Assembly (NCBI RefSeq): GCF_010183535.1
Contig: NC_071331.1
Coordinates: forward strand, 8,370,001 to 8,434,000
DNA length: 64,000 nt
Direction of reading: 5' to 3'
From: Caenorhabditis remanei
Taxonomy: Eukaryota > Nematoda > Chromadorea > Rhabditida > Rhabditidae
Positions 57,654 to 64,000 of this stretch are shown one piece after another. Below the pieces are notes generated by a model. It was not told the origin of the DNA and did no database searches. It saw only the letters and a list, made by a program, of their open reading frames with translations. Made by a program: the position numbers and the translations under genes. Numbering within the stretch: position 1 is the stretch's first letter; every line of letters starts with the position of its first letter.

Positions 57654-58346
57654 TCACATGTCCGATTCATCGTCATTCCACTCCCAAGTCTCCTCATCTT
57701 CATCCATCACAAGCTTGATGCCCTCTTCGATTTCGAGAATGTGCTCATAAGTCCACGCAATTTGTGATTCATTGGTGTTCTTAAGCCATGTTTTTGCGCG
57801 CTCAGCGACTACTTCCAACTTATCAGTTGTCTTTCCCGCCGATCTAAGATGGGTTTTGAGTTGATTCCAAACCAATTCGATCGGAGAGAATTGACAATGG
57901 TAAGGTGGAAGCCGCACAATCTTGACACCGAGAGATTCCGCGTACTCATCGACATAGTAACGTTTCATTGCATCTCTTCCGCCCCTTGTTTCCATTAATG
58001 CTTTCACTTCCTCCCACAGCTGCAGATTAGTGGCATCCACAGCACAATCGACGTTGTGCTTTTCGAGAAATGCGCGTAACTCTGCCTTTTTGGAGCTTTT
58101 GGTCGGAAGCTGTAAAACTTAATTTGTATATTTTTCCAGATCATCAAAACACCTTGTCAATGAGAGTATTATGAATAGTAGCATTGTCGATAACGAGCGT
58201 TGGCTGTCGGCCCTTTGGAGTCGCCGCAACGATTTGGGGCAACACTTTCTTCATGTACTCGATGTACAAATCGGAAGACATGTATTGGTGATAGTCCACC
58301 AAGATCTCAGACGGATGACGATTCGGAATAACAATATCAACGGATC
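57654..58346 (-). pseudogene. IS630/Tc1-type transposase, 5' part missing
   Basis: Two exons, 58346-58153 and 58109-57654, stay open for about 216 aa. TLVIDNATIHN gives the second catalytic aspartate and LPPYHCQFSPIELVWNQLK the final glutamate of a DDE enzyme of the IS630-Tc1-mariner group. The acidic C-tail ends at the stop. The N-terminal DNA-binding region and first aspartate are not found upstream, where sequence repeated from 56967 begins, so this copy is incomplete and probably inactive. Confidence 0.75.
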
Positions 58347-58539
58347 CTGGGAGTACTCAGTCAAACTTTATTCAATAAAAATTAAAATAATATTTCGTTT
58401 TCATCAATAATGTTAATCCGGTGAGAAAAAAGAAGCTTGTTAGATTTCCATATCACCTGTTACCTTACAATAATCGGAAGGACCATTATATTTACACGTT
58501 CTTTAAAATTTTGGATTTATAAAAAGTATGCATATCTGT

Positions 58540-59125
58540 ACTGTTTCAAAAATCAATTGACTTCTGAAAATGAATTGCTAAAACAGTATATAGAAAATTA
58601 GCACATCTCAAGAAATTCTAATTTGCTTTTCAACAAAAAAAGGAAACAACTGATTCTTGCGATTTTATTAAAACAGTGTTTTGAGGAATTTGTTAGTTCA
58701 GTTCAAAACTATTGCGCCCTACAAATCACTTCAGATTAAATGCCTATTCGCTACAGAAAATTTTCATTGCGCCACAGAAGATGATGAAAATATTGTATAT
58801 AAAGTTGTCAATTCTTCGGAAAGACCGTTTCATTTCCACGTTCAAAAAAAATCTGGAATTATGAAAAGTATATCTGTACAGTTTCAAAAATCAATTATCT
58901 TCTGACAGTAAATTGTTAAAACAGTGGGTAGAATTATTGCACAGTTCAAGAAATTCCAATGTGCTTTTCAATAAAAAAGGAAAACAACTGATTCTTGTGA
59001 TTTTATTAAAACAGTGTTTTGAAGATTTTGATGAACAATTCGCAATCAAAACATTTGCATTGAGACAAACATTGCGCCCTACTAATCAGTTCATATTAAA
59101 TGCCTGCTCGATACAGAAAATTTTC
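58540..59125. repeat. tandem duplication of about 340 bp
   Basis: Two copies: CAACTGATTCTTG.GATTTT with AAAACAGTGTTTTGA (58650 and 58990) and ATTGCGCCCTAC.AATCA with ATTAAATGCCT (58710 and 59070), in the same order and direction. Non-coding. Confidence 0.7.
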
Positions 59126-59715
59126 TTGGCAAAATGACGAAAATGAAGTTGTCAACTTCAATTTTTATCCAAAAGAAAACTTGTGGAAGAGATTAGTAAC
59201 AAGACGAACCATTTTAAAATCTGAAACCAGTCTGAAGCAGAAGTGGTTTGCTTCACGTTTTTGCTGAATGTGGTAACAATTATTGCATTAAAGACTGATT
59301 TATAGGCTATCTTTCACTCAAGAACCATCTGAATCCAGGACTTTACAAGTTTTTGTAACAGTAACACAACTACCGGGATCTTCTGTTTCATCAGATAATT
59401 ATTCGAGCTGTCTGAAAACTTTGAATAGTTTATTTGTCCTACATGTATCGAAACCAAACTCACGGTTTACATTTTGTAGTTTCACATAAACTCTGGGAAA
59501 CAATATTTCCATCGTTTCGTTCTCACCAGAACGTTATTTTCTCTTTTCCTTCTTCTCTGTTTTTCACTGCGGAATGAATATTCAGCCGGTCGATATCGGA
59601 ATTGTCAAAAATAACTATCTCCGTTTAACCAAATTCTTGAAAATGCAAAAAAAGTGCTCATTTTGTATCCTTTAATGCTTTAAATCTCTTTTACGAATTC
59701 AATTTCAATTTCCAG
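59126..59715. other. upstream border of the second anoctamin copy
   Basis: From about 59310 the sequence aligns with 39635 onward (TTTCACTCAAGAACCATCTG in both), so the duplication breakpoint lies near there. No counterpart of exon 1 (27429) was found in this window. Confidence 0.6.
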
Positions 59716-62700
59716 GCGTAATGGCAACGCTCCACAACAAATTTGGGGCGATTATACAGGATGGAATCGTTGAGGGACAGAGATTTGCACTCAGTTCGGA
59801 TTTGTGGAGGTGAGTCAGGAAAAGAGATGAAATAGATGAAAATCGAGCAAAATCAACCTGAAAATCAGTTGTCCACTTTTGGAAACGGGTACTTTTTTTA
59901 GTCAGAGCTTTTTTAGTCTTTGGAGACCCGGCTTTCAAACGATCAATAAAGTGGGTTATAGGTACTTTCGACTTCGGGGAGTCCATTTCTGCCGTCAAAA
60001 CCGGCTAAATGTTTCTGCGAGCCGAGTTATGAGCTCTCAAACTATTCATATAGTGAGGCTTTTCACATGAATTCCAAATTGGCAAATATTATTTTTTTAA
60101 CGTACGAACACAGGTGAACCGCTGGATGAACACATATGGAACCGCGCGGTGGCGTACATTCTGCCGATTTGGTATTCCATGCAAAAGAGCTTTACCATTT
60201 GAACAGTTTGAGAGCTCATAACTCGGCACGAAGAGGCATTTAGCAGGTTTTGACTGCAGAAATGGACTCCCCGTAGTCGAAAGTACCTATAACCCAATTT
60301 ATAAAGCGTTTGAAAGCCGCATATCCAAAGACTTCCCTTGTGAGTCTGCAATTCGGGGAGAGAAAAAACTTCTTGTTGAAACAAGATGATAACGAAAAAC
60401 CAAAAACTTAACATGAAAAACCAAAACCCAATTATCGACTTTTGTGAACGGGAAATTTTTTTAGTCAGAGCTTTTTTTTATCAGAACTTTTTCATTCACA
60501 ATGTCAGCTTTAGTAAACCAACACTGTAAAACATCCACCAAAAGAGTCTCAGAACATCTCATTGGAAAATGCAGTAGGTAACTTGTTAAGAAAAAAATGT
60601 GTACATGATACGTTTTGAAAAAATCAAAAAATTCCAACATTCCTCATTTCCAGGTACGCCTCCACCTCCACCCACTGTGATCTTCTCATCACTATGAAAT
60701 TCTCGGATGATGACGTGGAAAACAAGACATCCGTGATGTGGTTGGTACAACAGATGAGAGAACATGAACCGAATTTACGGATAGAAGTCAGATACCACAG
60801 ATTGAATAGTTGTTATGCGATTTATTTGACGGCGGATTATAAGAGGTAATTTATTGTCACTTAATGCCTGAAATATTAATTTAATAACATTTACTTGAAA
60901 TTTGTGGTCTGATTGAAACTGTAGAAAAAAAACAACATTAAAAATTGTTTTCAGTCTCCTGAAAGGCGCCGAATTGTGTCACATCAAGAAAGCAATAAAA
61001 TCGAAATTTGGCGGTGGAATGCGAGATTTCTCATTTGAAGAAGCCCAGTTTTTTGCTGGAGTAGAAGGAAAGAACACCTTTTTATCTCCGATGGAACGGA
61101 CAATAATTGTAAAACAAATGGTTGATATGATGAGAGCTGGAAAAGGAGGATTATCTTTGAAACTTCCAAGGAGGACGATTACATTCACTGAAGGGATTGC
61201 AATAGTTCCACGACTGATATCAATGAATGTAGTGCAGAATGTATCTGCATTACATAACACGGAGTATCTGAAACATCTTCAACAGAAATGGGTGGCTTCG
61301 TTGGGAGAGCAACCGATTGATCAGGTTAGTTGTGGGAGAAATTGTATCTCAAATATTTGATAAGTTAAATCCAATATGTTTCAAATATTCGGGGTGCCTT
61401 AAACTTGTCAAATTTCGGCTCGGCTTCCAAAAAAGTACCGATTTTTACCAAATTTTTTGAATCAAAAATGCAATTTCTTGACGCAAAATTAGTCTTTGAT
61501 TAAATTCGGAAGTATAGTCGAAAACTCGGCATTTTTGGAAAAAAATCAAAAAGTGTAGTACAAAAGGTTTTTGAATTCCGATTTCGGCCAGGCCCGTGGT
61601 AAGTTTGGTAAATTTATTTTGTTCTGAAACATGTACAGTTTCAAATAAGGAATAACACAACTAGTGTTTTTCCTTTTTCGTTCATCATTGCCTTAAACTT
61701 TATTTTCAGGTCAAAGACTACTTTGGAACTGAAATTGCCATGTATTTCGCGTGGTTGGGTCATATGACAACTGCTCTGTGGTTTCCATCACTTCTCGGGA
61801 TTCTTATGTGGTTTTTGGGTGGATTCAAGTACAAAAATAATCCAGGAGATAAGCAGGATTTGTATCAGGTAACATTATACTTGTTATCTCAAAACCATTA
61901 AAACAATAATTACTTATTAGTTATTACATTTCTGAAACAATAAAATTTTTCTTTTTCCAGCTGATCTCCGACATCTGCTTCGTCCTATTTGCTTTCTTCA
62001 ACTGTATCTGGTCGACAATTTATCTTGAATGGTGGAAACGAGTACAAGCTGAATTAGCATTCAAATGGGGAACTTATGATGCAACTCAAGATTCATATCT
62101 ACAAGATCCAAGACCTGCATTTGCTGGAGACTACTTGGCTCCTAATCCAGTATCCGGGCGGATGGAACCATTCTATCCGGCTTGGAAGCATACTGTAGTG
62201 AGATATGGTATGTGTTCTTTTTTAATAGAAGAAAAATGTACGCATTTAATTTATTTATTGACTAGAATATAAATCATGAATATTAAACAGGAGATCAGAT
62301 CATGCCCCTCACGAGGCTATAGACCTGGTAGGAGGGCGAAATAAGGGGAAAGCAAGATATTAAGTCCGAAAGAATGGGGAAAAATGGGGAACGAGAATTA
62401 ATTGACATGAGGTGAGAAGATATGAGTGAAATGGGTGAAATAACCGAAAAGGGGAAGAGGGGGCAAGGTAAAGAGCAAATTCACAGGGGGAGATCATAGT
62501 CTATTAATTGAATTATTGAGCAGGGAGACAAATTTACCGGAGGGGAGGAAGTCATGGGTATTACATATGATAGAATTCCATATGGGGATTGTAGAAGAGA
62601 AGAAGTCATTAACGTCAGGCCTAACACAAATTAAAGTCATGGGTCGTCTAGCCGAATTGGACAGTCTGACATACGATTGGATATTTGGAAAATACGCTGC

Positions 62701-63536
62701 GCCGCATATAAATTTATAAAGTAAGATTAATTGTGATTTAAGTCTGCGATGGCGGGCTGAGTAAATATCGAGAATTTCGAGACGGTCGAGGTAAGAAGAA
62801 TAAGGGATGTTGCATCGTTGTAGAACTTTTCTAGTGAATAATCTGAGTGGTTTTTCAAGTTTTTGAGATAGAATGCTAGAAGGTGTAGGAGAGTAGACAA
62901 CAGAGCAATATTCAAGTAAGGGCAGAACATAGGTGTTGAAAAGATGTCTGTAGAGTGATAGAGATCTAGACTTGAAGGCTTTCAGCAGTTGATTACAGCG
63001 GAGTAAAGCTAACGAGGATAATTTCGAAAAGAAATTGAAATCAAAGAATAGTATTTTTTCATACAATGATGTTGAAACACAAATAAATTTATTTCAGTCA
63101 TCACCTACCCCATCACTTGTCTCTGTGTTGTTGGAATGTTTGTTGCCATGTTGGCTATCTTCACTGTTCAAGATCTTGCTGACTTGTAAGTTTTCTTTTT
63201 TCCAGCTACATATTTTCAGTATTTACTTTTTCATTCCAGTTACTTTGCCGAATCCTTCTTCTTCCACTGGATCTGTTACCTTCCAATGATTGTCTACGCG
63301 TTGATGATTGTGATTAGTGACAAGATTTATAGACGGCTCGCTTTGGTTCTAAATGATTGGGGTATCCTAGAAAATCCGTGTCTGAAATTAAAAAAATTGT
63401 TTTAGAGAACTACCGTACTGATGATGAATATGAGGATTTTCTGATAACGAAAATTGTGTTGTTCCAATTTGTCACTGCGTTCGGGTCACTTTTTTATATT
63501 GCATTTGTGTTGAGGGATATGAAACGGTTACAGGAG
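59716..63536 (+). CDS. second ANO8-like anoctamin copy, exons 2-9 (runs off window)
   Basis: Exons 59716-59809, 60654-60845, 60955-61324, 61710-61868, 61961-62207, 63098-63185, 63240-63361 and 63406-63536 have exactly the same lengths and phases as exons 2-9 of the gene at 27429-45631. Translation differs at only one residue that I found (KTKF in copy 1, KSKF here, exon 4) although third codon positions and introns differ at many sites. The first exon is not visible and the 3' half lies beyond the window, so the true start is unknown; an in-frame ATG sits in the first exon shown. Intron 6 carries a LINE fragment absent from copy 1. Either a selected recent duplicate or an allelic copy placed in tandem by the assembly. 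Confidence 0.85.
59865..60365. repeat. foldback element in second anoctamin copy, intron 2
   Basis: Orthologous to the element at 40205-40690: GACTTCGGGGAGTCCATTTC faces GAAATGGACTCCCCGTAGTC. The centre differs between copies. Confidence 0.85.
61395..61605. repeat. degraded GGGCCG-type MITE in second anoctamin copy, intron 4
   Basis: AAACTTGTCAAATTTCGGCT at the left and GGCCCGTGGTAAGTTTGG at the right; counterpart of 41785-41992, strongly diverged inside. Confidence 0.5.
62233..63042 (-). mobile_element. 5'-truncated LINE inserted in anoctamin intron 6
   Basis: The minus strand encodes the end of a reverse transcriptase ORF (LLRCNQLLKAFKSRSLSLYR, YVLPLLEYCSVVYSP, ARHRRLKSQLILLYKF), with stop at 62494. 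In the first anoctamin copy the same intron is only 99 bp and continues uninterrupted from ..ACATTG to AAATCAAAG; here that join is split by the element, so insertion followed the duplication. Same family as 46090-46640. Confidence 0.88.
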
Positions 63537-63639
63537 GTGAGGAAAATTTATAGGGAGGGATGTAAATCAATTGCTTTTGATAAACTGAACGAAGATTTGG
63601 GCACTTCGAGAAACAGAAATTTTTTAAAGGAGGACTGAA

Positions 63640-64000
63640 GCCATATTTTTTATCACAGATTCTGAAACTTCATACAATTCTAAGAAACTTTCATCATTGG
63701 AGCATGTACTAAAAGTTCCTCTAAACGCCACAATTCCTGTTTCCCTGACTCAAAAGGAGTCTAGGTGGAAGTTTTTTTCAGCACGGCCGTGTAGTCCTCT
63801 CGGACAAGATTTCTGTGCAATTCCTCGTTTTCTCACATTTTCTAACAAACTTTCGTGTTTTTTAACTTATATCGGAAAATAAAAGAGAAACTACGAAAGT
63901 TCGTAGGAAAAGTGAGAAAATGAGGAATTGGACCGAAATCTTGTGCGAGAGGACTACACGACCGCTTGGAAAAACTCTTCCACCAAGGCTCCTTTTGGGC
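63640..64000. repeat. foldback element with tRNA-like words, second copy intron 9 (cut by window end)
   Basis: Left arm CGGCCGTGTAGTCCTCTCGG and CAATTCCTCGTTTTCTCAC face GTGAGAAAATGAGGAATTGG and GAGAGGACTACACGACCG on the right. Counterpart of 43228-43690; here both arms keep the tRNA-like part, so it is the better-preserved copy. Confidence 0.7.

Overview
The window looks like nuclear DNA of a nematode, almost certainly a Caenorhabditis species (species not determinable from sequence alone). The evidence is AT-rich non-coding DNA, short introns with GTAAG/GTGAG donors and TTTTCAG acceptors, acceptor-like TTTCAG directly before many start codons as expected for trans-splicing, a MATH-BTB gene, a Tc5-type transposon and many foldback MITEs. 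All gene models below were built by hand by joining exons in phase; coordinates span first to last coding base, introns included. There are no bacterial operons, CRISPR arrays or rRNA genes.

Layout. 1-2056: repeats (a GGGCCG-rich MITE, TA-flanked MITEs). 2057-5392: a complete Tc5-like DNA transposon with an open, five-exon transposase gene, ~359-bp inverted termini, a tRNA-like Pol III promoter inside each terminus, and a second C/G-run-rich element nested in the right terminus. 5.6-10.9 kb: two paralogous unknown minus-strand genes (166 and 226 aa), each with a copy of one foldback MITE family upstream. 11.0-12.9 kb: a hAT-like MITE next to a 1.6-kb near-palindrome flanked by TA. 13.6-14.9 kb: a MATH-BTB gene. 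15.9-21.7 kb: four unrecognised minus-strand genes. 24.1-27.0 kb: a Golgin A7/Erf4 family gene (palmitoyltransferase partner) whose introns carry three foldback elements.

27.4-45.6 kb: an ANO8-like anoctamin (TMEM16) gene, modelled as 12 exons and 890 aa, with a 12.5-kb first intron that contains an internal segmental duplication and a strongly recurring TGAAAC-centred motif. 46-56.5 kb: a cluster of four related genes that encode two or three CUT DNA-binding domains and no visible homeodomain; one copy is truncated at a 5'-truncated LINE. 57.0-58.4 kb: a remnant of an IS630/Tc1-type transposase. 59.3-64.0 kb: a second copy of the anoctamin gene (exons 2 to 9, running off the window) that differs from the first by one visible amino acid although its introns have diverged and gained a LINE fragment.

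The strongest candidates for something new are the homeodomain-less multi-CUT cluster, the paired Pol III promoters in the Tc5-like termini, the duplicated anoctamin with almost unchanged protein, and the motif-rich giant intron.
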